64,000 bases of DNA. Source: Siphonodentalium dalli (Eukaryota; Mollusca; Scaphopoda; Gadilida; Siphonodentaliidae). Positions within the stretch are counted from its first letter, which is position 1; each line of letters opens with the position of its first letter. A program made the position numbers and the translations under genes. This document shows positions 24,655 through 34,333 of the stretch, one piece after another. The stretch covers positions 11,017,729 to 11,081,728 of the forward strand of contig CP136068.1 in assembly GCA_032622095.1 (NCBI GenBank), given 5' to 3'. The notes under the pieces are model-generated. The model ran no database searches. It had not been told where the DNA came from and worked only from the letters and a program-made list of their open reading frames with translations.

Positions 24655-25205
24655 TACAATGTATGAGTATATATCGAGGTCGCAGTCAAGGACACAGTCG
24701 CATATGAAATTGGACCCACCCATATACCCGGTAGTTCCCGGGATCAAAGTAGGCCTTTGGTAAATTAATACCAAATTTAAGTCCGATCAGTCGTGCAGTT
24801 TTCAAGTCTATAACACACAGAGACAGAAGTTCTAAAATATAACATAATAGACCAAATGATGTACCTGACTTCGTCCGCGCTATTTAGGGATTTCTCTATG
24901 ATCGCCTCCGTTTGGACAAAATATACAGCATCTGGTCAGTGGAAAAACGATCAGTCGAGGTCCAGAAACCGATGAGTGTATATGTGCGCTACCGGTAGGT
25001 CAATGTCAAGGACAGTCGCATGTGAAATTAGACCTCCCATATTGTTTCCAGGATGAAAGAAGCCTACTAGTACCGTGCATACAATGTACATGTACATGTA
25101 CCAATCGATTGGTTGAGGTCCAGACACATGCCTATAGTATATGAGCATATACCTACATGGTCACTCATGAAATTGGACCCGCCCATTTCCGGGATCAAAG
25201 TAGAC
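24655..25205 (+). repeat. Three diverged direct repeats with 'gaaattggaccc'
   Basis: 'caaggacacagtcgcatatg' then 'aaattggaccc' and 'cgggatcaaagtagg' recur at ~24690, ~25010 and ~25165 with decay. The first unit continues into 'tccgatcagtcgtgcagttt', wording common in dispersed repeats. Confidence 0.6.
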
Positions 25206-25211
25206 ATACAA

Positions 25212-26060
25212 TACATGTACCCCGCTGGACAAAACAAGTATCCATTGGCACCGCAGTGTATTTGCTGTTCGGCTGTGGTGTCAGAGTTTGTAACTGCAGT
25301 TGAGCACCGAAGCCGAACGGCAAGTACACTGCGGCCAAACGGCAAGTTCACTACGGCCGAAAGGCAACTACCCTCACGGTCGAATGGCATGTACACAGTG
25401 GTTAGATTTCTGGTTTGTATTGTCTTTTTTCAGTTTGATGAAAGTACACTGTGGCAAATACACCATGCCGAATGGCAATTACATCACGACCCAACTGTAG
25501 TTAGCCGGTGGCGCCGCGGTGTAGTTGCATTTCAGCCGCGGTGGCAATGCTAACCACACCGCAGTTAAGTGGTCCCACACACAGACAGAATTTCCGAAAA
25601 ACAACCGATGAACAAATGACCGATGATGAAAAACAACGAAAAAACACACCGGCTGACGAATGGTGGCAAATGACAGATAAATGACGAGGATGACGATGGC
25701 AAATGGCAACAAACAACAACGAAGTAAAATACCGACTGATGACGAAAAACAAATGGCCAACGACTAACACGATGTCAAACAATCGATGACGAAAAATTAC
25801 TGATGACGAAAAACAAACAGCCAAAGATGAACACGATGTCGAATGATCGACGACGAAAAATGTCTTGATGACAAACACATCGACCCAGGCCTGCAGGTTT
25901 CAAAATTATGTGTAACCTACAGTACATGTATTTTTTTTTCGCCTGGTAATCCTAGTCCAAATCTACGGGATACATGTATAATGTACCCTGCTGGACAAAA
26001 CAAGTTTCCACTTGACCCCGGTGCAGTTAGCATTGCCACTGCGGCCGAAATGCACTACAT
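25212..26060. mobile_element. Diverged copies of the 32.3-kb 'GCTGGACAAAACAAG' element
   Basis: Two left ends with 'ccgctggacaaaacaagt' (25222) and 'cctgctggacaaaacaagtt' (25988) are followed by the same CCGCGG/AACGGCAA-rich text as 32255-32624. Between them, 25565-25870 is a low-complexity run of 'aatgacgacgaaaaacaa'-like words, seemingly a degenerate amplification; a similar run continues at 26060-26260. Long minus-strand frames there are low-complexity artefacts. Confidence 0.6.
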
Positions 26061-26260
26061 TGCCACAAAAACCACGACTGACGACAAATGAACAAAGGAT
26101 GAAAACAAACGACCAACAATAAACACGACGACAAACGACAGACGACAACCAAACACGAATGACGACAAACACACTGACTGTGACACTGATGACCAACGAA
26201 TGACAACGACAAATTGTCAAATGATGAAAAATTATTAAATGAAATAATAATCAAAATTTA

Positions 26261-27180
26261 ATTTTTAATTTAAAGCAAACAGACCTACCTTTATTGCTTT
26301 AAAAAAATCTTGGATTTGGAGAAAAATGCCTCCAGGAGCACGCATTGTGCTGTTGTGTTCACAACACCGCCAGAATCCTCATCAGATATCAATTCCTTGA
26401 ACTTAAGTTGAAGTTGAAGATGGTAACTAGGAAACATACTACAATTTTAGTATCACAATTTACAGTATTTTACACGTAACACAGAATTCGTACTTTCATT
26501 TTTTTTATCTTTCTTTGAACTTCGAACTTTTTGGTTGATTGAATGATTCTGGAATCTTGATCATTGTTGTCTGTAACAGTTTACAGTGAAGCCTAACTCA
26601 GTAACTGTCGATTGTCACGAAATCAAGCGATTAATTAATCTACGTACACTCGTACATTTGTGAAAAAAATTGCCATGAAGCGAAGGTGAAGGCCTTATCG
26701 GTCTATGGGATATACGGAAGTAAATTCCGATCAAGTAACTGCCGTAAGCCGGATGACACTGACAGGACGGTCGCTTGACTGGGGATAATTAATTATTATG
26801 CTAATGATATACCAATGATTTTTATCAGATGAAAAGGCTGTAATTAATCCTCAGAAAGAACTGAATAGGGTAAACTTGAAAGTCGGGTACATTCTAGAAT
26901 CTGGGAATGAATTTGATCAGTTGTTGTTGTTGTCTGCATATTCCTCCGTTAAATCGGAGCACCCTGTAGTTTCTGCTGGATTCTGCGCAGTCACCACCCG
27001 GAAGTCACGTGTTAAATTCACAAATAAACGTACCCGGTACTTTCTCTCATGGTATATAGAAATATAATATGATGATACGTAAACGTAATTTGCGCCCGCT
27101 TGTTAATCTTTCGTAGGATTTGATGATTATTTAACCATAATTACAAAAATCATACCGGTATATGTAAATGATCATACATT
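26261..27180. other. Unassigned
   Basis: No gene or repeat recognised. Slightly less AT-rich than its surroundings near 26650-27050. Confidence 0.3.
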
Positions 27181-27184
27181 CAAA

Positions 27185-27402
27185 AAAATTTCATTGTAAT
27201 ATTACGACAGAAACTGTTGGCAGGAATTGGACCATCAGTAACTCGTAAAATTACGAGATCAGCGTAATCTGACATTTACAAATTTGATCGTATATTTACA
27301 AAATGATCGTAATATTATGACAGAAAAACTATCGTAAAATTACAACATCATCGTAATGTGAATTTACAGTTTAATCGTAAAATTACATGGCCAACGTAAT
27401 CT
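27185..27402. repeat. Cluster of 'cgtaaaattacga' palindromic words
   Basis: Eight or more copies of 'atcgtaatattac', 'cgtaaaattacgag' and 'cgtaatctga', spaced by about 20-30 bases. Each is itself near-palindromic. Confidence 0.6.
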
Positions 27403-27403
27403 G

Positions 27404-27555
27404 AAGCTGAGAACCTGGTGTGAATTGAACTGTGGTGGGGTCTCAAACGATCTACCCCTACACATTATAAACAAATGCCAGTAAATGACATAATAGCTTG
27501 AGGATGGCTGTGATCCATCGAACCACAGAAAAATTCAACCAGGTCCACAGGTGCT
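27404..27555 (+). repeat. Copy of the centre of the 17.9-18.5 kb MITE
   Basis: 'gctgagaacctggtg', 'aactgtggtgggg', 'atctacccct', 'agcttgaggatgg' and 'aattcaaccaggt' occur in the same order as in 18140-18285. The arms of that MITE are not present here. Confidence 0.78.
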
Positions 27556-27994
27556 AAATGTCTGCACTATACATCTACAATTATAGATAAAAATCAATGT
27601 CCAACACCTAATTGTCATGAAATCGACATTTCTCGTACAACAAAATTTTGGAACAAAGTTACATACCGGTACCTTGAATAATTAGCCTAACTAATGTAGG
27701 TACCAACCTGTGCTTTCACCACGACAAAAGATAACAAACTCTGATAATCAACACCCGAGTTACAAGGTGATATGCTCGGACAGACAGAGCGCTTGACTAC
27801 CTGTACTGGTAAATGCCCTCCGGGGGGGGGGGGGGCACGTATGCTGATTTTTTACTTTCGACCCTTGTTGGGACCCCCCACCCACCATGCGTCCAAATTT
27901 TTCCGACCATTTTTGGACACCCACCCCCTTTTAACACTAAAGCAGATTTGCGGGGGGAATTCACTGTAAACAGCTGAATATGAATTTCTGTGCA

Positions 27995-28112
27995 TACTAT
28001 TTGTCATGGATGTTAACATTGGCATGTAAATAGGAACGGGTCATTTTGGGGCCATTCGGCCAAAAAAACATGGCTGCCAGCGGCCATCTTGGATTTCAAA
28101 ATTTGCAACAAA
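27995..28112 (-). repeat. Solo unit of the ~160-bp repeat
   Basis: The minus strand carries 'aatccaagatggccgctggc', 'agccatgtttttttggccg' and 'caaaatgacccgttcc', one unit of the family. Confidence 0.88.
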
Positions 28113-28353
28113 ATACAACACAATAACTGCCTGCAGTCAGTTTAGCAGTTAGAATTACATTATTTCTCTTATTCTAAGGTGTTTTAAGCCAAATTCATTG
28201 AAAAAAACAGTCAAAAAACTTGCAGGAAAAAAAGTTCTGAGTTGCAGAAAAAATAGTTTGTTAGTCCCATCGACCAAACCACCCATCCAGTGACCCACCC
28301 CCGCATAAGTGCCCGTAAAAAATACCCCCCCCCCCTGCCCGACCCCCATAGGC

Positions 28354-28516
28354 ATAATATGATAATAACATGGGAGGAACAGAGGGAACATGGACTACCG
28401 GTGTACCTTCATCTAATGATAATAACATGGGAAGGACAGGAAACACTGGCTACCTTCATCTAATTACTAGTATAATAACATGGGAATATTAACAGAAGAA
28501 ACATGGGCTACCTTCA
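28354..28516 (+). repeat. Three direct copies of a ~55-60 bp 'ataataacatggga' unit
   Basis: 'ataataacatgggaggaaca', 'ataataacatgggaaggaca' and 'ataataacatgggaatatta' each lead to 'ggctaccttcatctaat' or a variant. Confidence 0.75.
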
Positions 28517-28839
28517 CAGTGGTCAGTGATTTGTAACATGCGAGCAGATGGTGCATAAATCACTTAATTTTTTTTTAAGTACTGAATTGTACCCAACTAA
28601 GTGTAGCACACATGTTTTCCTCTACCAATAATTAATCTGCCTTAGCTGTGATATCGCTTAATTGTAGGAAGCCACGTAAAACCACAAATATAAAATAAAT
28701 AAATGAAAGGCAGTATCAACATTGAGTATATTTTTTGGGGTTTTGTTGCTTTCCACAACTGAGGCGATATAACAATGAGGCCAGATCATTTGTTGTTGAT
28801 GGAAACTATGTGATCTATGGTTAGTCACCTACAATAGGT

Positions 28840-29030
28840 AGTCACGATGCACCGTCTGCACATATCATATGTACTCCGCCGATCGGAAAGTTTCCTTCAG
28901 GCAAGAAGTTGGACAGAGGTCGCCACATAGGAATCGAACCCATGTCAGTCACTAGCTCAGGTCCTACAGCTTGGTGACCGGTACCGTGCTCATTGGACAA
29001 CTGACCAACCCAGACACCACCCCCCCCCAA
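28840..29030 (-). mobile_element. tRNA-derived SINE
   Basis: On the minus strand a perfect RNA polymerase III B-box type motif GGTTCGATTCC lies at ~28930-28940, preceded about 70 bases upstream by A-box-like 'gttggtcagttgtccaatga'. The body continues with 'tatgtggcgacctctgtcc' and 'cttgcctgaaggaaactttc'. This head-plus-body arrangement is typical of tRNA-derived SINEs, and the head is too diverged from a cloverleaf to be a working tRNA gene. Confidence 0.6.
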
Positions 29031-29202
29031 TAATAAACAACAATGTACATATAGTATACACTGATACAACTACTATTTAAACATGAAATACATAGACGTG
29101 TGTCTCCTTAATTATGCAGCCATTGTTATTGACCCAGAAACTCAAACCCAACAAAGCGCTCCCAAAGTTCCATTGGTTTAATGGTGCTAGGTGCTGGAAT
29201 TA

Positions 29203-29492
29203 TGCAAAATTGCCCAATATTCAATAAATTGTGACCTACAAAACTTGAAAATGTAAGGGTAATAGAACTTGCTGAATGCTGAAACAAGCCCAAGTTGCCA
29301 GGAAATGATATGGGGGCCACCTTTCATATGCTTCATAAACAACCAGACAGCCCCCATTTTAGGCTCACTTTAAAAAAAATTCTCCCCGGGGAAAACCCCG
29401 TACCCCCAATAGTCACTAGGGGGTACCCCCCCCCCTCCTCGCAAACCCACCACCTCGGTCCCCCAAAATGTCCCCAAATTAGCCTAATCTAA
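29203..29492 (-). repeat. Inverted copy of the 22.7-23.0 kb repeat
   Basis: Matches 22712-22988 on the opposite strand, with expanded C-runs near 29428. The two copies lie 6.2 kb apart and could pair. Confidence 0.85.
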
Positions 29493-29559
29493 AGGCCTGC
29501 AAACATACATGTAGTAATGTACCCTTAAATTTTCAAAACATTTCACCAATAATTGTGAG

Positions 29560-29935
29560 CTTCATGGTGTGCCGATTGATTCAAATTTGAAATCCAGTAT
29601 GGCGGCTGGTAGCCATGTTTTTTAAACAAAATTCGGAAAAAATGGGATAGCTGCCATCAAGATGTGACCCTGAAGATCCATACCGGTATGAAGTTTGGTG
29701 ACGATCAGATGAGAGATGTTACATGTAGGGTGTGCTAAAGGATTTAGTCAAACAAAGAGTAAAAACAAGATGGCCATTGGCAGCCATGTTTTTTTACCAG
29801 ATTTTTGATGGGGTAATCTCTCATTTAGATGTCACTATGGTGAATCCATATTATGTTTGGTGACGATCGGATGAGAGATGTTGCCTGTTGCTGTTAGCAG
29901 CCATGTACAGGTATTTTTACCAGAAAATTGAAAAC
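29560..29935 (+). repeat. Diverged units of the 'agatggc' repeat family
   Basis: Two to three units with 'gtatggcggctggtagccat', 'gaagtttggtgacgatcaga', 'gatgagagatgttac' and 'aaggatttagtcaaacaaag'. This variant ('gacgatcggatgagagatgt') is also seen at 885-1040 and 35985-36010. Confidence 0.78.
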
Positions 29936-30357
29936 AAAAGTTTGGCTAAATCTTGTGCTATGAGCCGGGGCATATTTTACCCACAAGTTTTGAATTCTCA
30001 TTCCAAATGACTTTCTGTCACAATTTCAGTACCGGTTCTCATAATTTGCTACAGTAATCAGGCATGCTGAAGCAAACTGGGCCAAGACAAAGGGTTGCAG
30101 TAGCACATTGCCAAAGCCAAACAACGTAAATTAAGAGGGCTGCAATTTATGCTACAGAATAACTGTTCACATTTACAATGAAAATGAACTGAAAAGAAAT
30201 TGCCAATTGCCCCCATACATTCTGGAACACAGTTGAAGTAACTGCGTCGCAACCGATAGCAAACCCTGTGTACCCATTAGCACATTTTTAAAAACATATA
30301 CATAGGCCTACCCTTCACTTAACCCTGACGTCCTGAACATTAAATGACCCCCGACCG

Positions 30358-31992
30358 GGTTACGTAGCGTTTTTCCGAAGACCCATAACTCCGAAGGTCC
30401 GATTCTCCGAAGGTCAGATTCTCCGACGCCCCGATTCTCCGAAAGCCCATAACTCCGAAGTCTCGATTCTCCGAAATCCCATAACTCCGAAGACCCATAA
30501 CTCCGAAGGCCTATAACTCCGAAAGCCCATAACTCCGAAGGCCTATAACTCCGAACGCCCATAACTCCGAAGGTCTATAACTCCGAAGGGCCGATTCTCC
30601 GAAGGTCCGATTCTCCGAAGATCATGTTTTATCGCTTATTAAATAGTGTACAGTCCAGTGGCGGGGTCAATGGGGCCCTAGGGAAGACCGCCCCCCAAAA
30701 AAACATGTCAAGTGTCATGTAAACGTCCGTATTGTATATAGGCATTCAAATATTCAGTGTTCCTGCACAGGGGAGCCCCCGGACCAACGATTGGGGGCGA
30801 CCCCTCCCATGCATGCGCTCCCCAAATCAGGCCTTCGCGATATGCTTTCGGCATATCATATGCATGATATATCCCCCACATATATGTATGCTAATTAATG
30901 TGCACCCCTAAATGGGAAATCTGGCGCCGCCACTGGTGTGCACCGGGTATATCATAACGAAACGCTGCAAGAATGTCAGAGTAGCCTAACATGCACAGGG
31001 GCGAACGGGGCCAAAGGGGCAGAACTCGCCCTTTTTCTGGCGACTGAAAATTATACTTCCGGCGTACGAAAAGGGGGGAAAGGGCCCTCATATATTGGAA
31101 ACGTTAACTATATATGTATTATAATAAGGTGATATCTACACCATCAGTAGTGTGCGACAAGCCTTAATTTTCCACAGAATGCTTAAATTTATGAAAGAAA
31201 TACAATTATTTTGCCACAATGTACGTCTTAATACAATTAACATGATTAAACTGTGCACATCTGACTGCATTGGGGTGATTTGATGCAATCAGGTTCATTT
31301 TATATATGAAAAAGTACAAGTTCTTCCCCGTTCACCCCTGTACATTTTACTCTGGCATCTCATGGGCCAACGTAATGTTATAGTATATGGTGTATAGTCA
31401 GTGGCGGGCCAGGATTCCCATTTAGGTGGGGGGGGGTAGGAAAATTTTGTATATTTTGATGCCCCATGAACGATTTCCGGGCGTTTACATGACATTGGAC
31501 ATGTTTTGGTAGGGGCCCATATTGTCTGAAATAGCAAGTAGAGGTTTAATAGGGGCAGTAGAAATTTGGGACCCCTTGGCTTCGCCACTGGACTGTACAC
31601 TATTTAGTAAACGATAATACCCCGATAAAACAAAATCTTCGGAGAATCGGACCTTCGGAGAATCGGACCTTCGGAGTTATGGGCCGTCGGAGAATCGGGC
31701 CTTCGGAGTTATAGATCTTCGGAGAATCGGTCCTTCGGAGTTATAGGTCTTCGGAGTTATAGGTCTTCGGAAAATCGGCCCTTCGGAGTTATGGGCTTTC
31801 GGAGAATCGGATCTTCGGAGTTATGGGCCATCGGAGAATCGGATCTTCGGAGTTATGGGCCGTCGGAGAATCGGATCTTCGGAGTTATGGGCCGTCGGAG
31901 AATCGGAACTTCGGAGTTATGGGCCGTCGGAGAATCGGGTCTACGGAGTTGTGGGCCTTCGTAGTAATAGGTCTTCGGAAAATCGGTCTGAC
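30358..31992. mobile_element. Foldback element with tandem-repeat arms (1.6 kb)
   Basis: The left arm (30369-30620) is built of 'cataactccgaagg' and 'cgattctccgaaggtc' units; the right arm (31637-31985) has the same units inverted ('ggagttatgggcc', 'ggagaatcggacctt'). Inner inverted repeats 'aaatagtgtacagtccagtg' (30635-30660) and its complement at 31590-31610 continue the symmetry. The element is flanked by an identical 11-bp word ACCCCCGACCG (30347-30357 and 31993-32003), a candidate target-site duplication. The small frames in the arms are artefacts. Confidence 0.8.
30656..30936. mobile_element. Nested MITE with CCAGTGGCGG ends
   Basis: Within the foldback element, CCAGTGGCGG at 30656 faces CCGCCACTGG at 30927-30936. 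'CAGTGGCG' ends resemble hAT-superfamily termini. A second pair, CAGTGGCGGG (31400) and TTCGCCACTGG (31590), lies 460 bp further on. Confidence 0.6.
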
Positions 31993-32045
31993 ACCCCCGA
32001 CCGAGGCACCTGGTGTTATATAGTGTTTTGACGACATAACCCATA

Positions 32046-32205
32046 CTCTTGGGCTCCAAATAAACATGCATGCACCTTTATTATTTTTGTGGGAAATTTC
32101 CCCCACACACAGTGCTTATTTGGGTCTGCACAATCATTAATTTTGAGGCTATGAAAATTGAAAAGAGCACAAAGTCAAGATTTCTATATGATTCTGATAT
32201 CAAAA
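32046..32205 (-). repeat. Inverted copy of the 16.3-kb repeat
   Basis: 'ctcttgggctccaaataaac', 'cacagtgcttatttgggtct' and 'gaggctatgaaaattgaaaa' match the 16310-16475 copy in reverse. Confidence 0.8.
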
Positions 32206-32254
32206 TGATGAGCTTATAACTTTATGCATGTACATATTCTAGTATATGGCATAC

Positions 32255-32624
32255 ATACCCTGCTTGACAAAACAAGTGTCCACCTAACCGCTGTGCAGTT
32301 AGCGTTGCCACCGCGGCTGAAATGCAACTACACCGCAGCTCCATCTAACTACAGTTGGGCCGCGGTGTACATGTACTTCAGCCATGTTGTAGTTGCCGCG
32401 GTGTACACTGTACGTTTATTAAACTGAAAAAAGACGATACAAACCGGAAATCTAACCATGGTGCACAGTGTAGTTGCCTTTCGGCCGCAGGGTACTTGTT
32501 GTTGGGCCACAGTGTACTTGCCGTTCGGCCGCGGTGCTAAACTGCAGTTACAAACTCTGACACCGCAGCCGAACGGCAAATACACCGCGGTGCCAATGGA
32601 CACTTGTTTTGTCCAGCGGGTATG
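32255..32624. mobile_element. MITE with 'ACCCGCTGGACAAAACAAGTGTCCA' type ends (370 bp)
   Basis: The left end 'taccctgcttgacaaaacaa' + 'gtgtcca' is mirrored by 'tggacacttgttttgtccag' + 'cgggta'. The inside is rich in CCGCGG and 'gaacggcaa' words, themselves arranged as inverted copies. Related diverged copies lie at 25.2-26.1 kb. Confidence 0.82.
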
Positions 32625-33296
32625 GACATTTAATTAAAGGTACTCAATCCGATCAGGCCCTCATCAATTACTATTTCTTTGGCTTCGGGGATAAAAATAA
32701 TCGATTCGATCATTCGAGTCGAGGAACCAACCTATCAACGCTCAGAGTGATCACGATCATATATCAATTTTTGAAGTTATGTTATTTCTATACCCGGTAT
32801 GTTCTGGCCCAGAAACACGCCGTCAAAAGGATGGTCTCAGTCAAAATTGCAATATTAATACACTTGATTTTAGAGTTATCCATCTTTGTCTGTTTGAATA
32901 AGTTTTTCTGGGGAAATTATTAGTACACATCTCGAGTGCAATTAGGGCTCTACAAATTGGCAATTTACCACAAAAAATCGGGCTGCCTATGTCAACATGA
33001 ATAGCAACCAGTCAGTCCAGATTTTATTATTATACTGCCTCGGGAAATTTCAGTGTACCATACACGTACTATTGTAGGCCTAATTTGTTGGCAGAAAATA
33101 GCATCACATCTGCAATTCTCCTTATCCTGTTGTTTTAGTTATATATACATTTCAATTCAGTTTTATTAACTCAAGTAAAATATTTCTAAGTATATATATG
33201 TGTATGCGCAAAAATAGTTAATACTATTACTAGTATCAAGTTTGCAGTTACAGATTATCATTTCCAGCAATAATCATTTAAAATAATTAAGTCAAG
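32625..33296. other. Unassigned
   Basis: A 104-codon plus-strand frame at 32609-32923 shows no recognisable domain and starts inside the preceding MITE end, so it is not called. Confidence 0.35.
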
Positions 33297-34325
33297 TACA
33301 GCTATGCTCTAATTAATCGACCCATTTAACGAGGTTATGGGCCGGTCATGACCGCGGTCATACCGCCACTACACCGCGGTCATGCGGTAGTACACCGCGG
33401 CCATGCGGTAGTACACCGCGGTCATACGGTAGTACACCGCGGCCATGCGGTAGTACACCGCGGTCATGCGGTAGTACACCGCGGTCATACGGTAATACAC
33501 CGCAATGCACGGTGACATGCGGTATCTGACCGCGGTCATGTCCACCGCGGTAATCTAGACCGTTACCGGCGTACACCGCGGTAGTATTTTCCGCGAGCGG
33601 TCATTCCCGGTGTCAACCGCGTTCGAATAATCTGCCGATAAAAATCTGCTTTTTCTTTTGGAAGACTCAAGGTAAGAATTTCGATCTGTCTTGTTCAGGT
33701 TGGCCTATAATTTGCGTCAATATATTAAGAAACTGACCTTACATTCATTCCTCGCGCCAAACTAATTTATTTTAGAGTACTGATGTCTTCAATGGTTGAT
33801 GTCCCCACGTAATTCCTTGAGCCAAATGATTTTTGTGTCGGTGAAATGTGCACATGGCGATCGCATAATTATCTTGCTCGAACCGAAAAGCCATTTTAAT
33901 TCTTAATCGCGCACGCCTTATCCATATACCATATCACGAATAAACAGACGCTCTTTATTTGGCACGCTTAAGGAAATCGGGGACTGTGGTAAATTAGAAC
34001 CGATTTATTTTCAATTTCAAATTAATATTTTCCATGCGCAATATGTCAGTCTATTGTCAGATAATTTACAATGCTCAGTTGCGATATTGACGCTAGGTTT
34101 TACTGTGGTTTAAACTTACACAGTGGTAGTGGCACCAAAAACTCAACCGCGACCACGCGGTTGCCCGCGTTTTCAATACCGCGGCTGACCACGTTATTAC
34201 ACCGCGGTCAGGCGGTATTACACCGCAGTCAGGCGGTATTACACCGCCCGACCGCGGTATTACACCGTGGTCATACCGCATGTCAACCTCGTTAAGGAGG
34301 GTCGATTAATTAGAGCATAGCTGTA
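33297..34325. mobile_element. Foldback element with CCGCGG-rich arms (1029 bp)
   Basis: Termini TACAGCTATGCTCTAATTAA and its exact inverse ending GCATAGCTGTA. Just inside, the left arm (33345-33545) has about nine ~21-bp repeats 'gtagtacaccgcggtcatgc' and the right arm (34190-34280) has the opposite-strand version 'accgcggtcaggcggtatta'. The unique centre 33600-34130 is AT-rich with no known coding sequence. The 'gctctaattaatcgac' end ties it to the palindrome at 17593 and the arm at 8977. Confidence 0.87.
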
Positions 34326-34333
34326 CGTCATAT

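Noticed and set aside
25479-26254. Hydrophobic minus-strand frames rich in Phe/Val/Cys
   Set aside because: They translate a low-complexity 'aatgacgacgaaaaacaa' run; the apparent membrane segments are composition artefacts.
28900-28990. A functional tRNA gene on the minus strand
   Set aside because: Although the B box is perfect, the A box is diverged, the spacing is too long and a cloverleaf cannot be drawn; a SINE fits better.
32609-32923. 104-codon plus-strand frame
   Set aside because: Starts inside a MITE terminus and has no recognisable feature.
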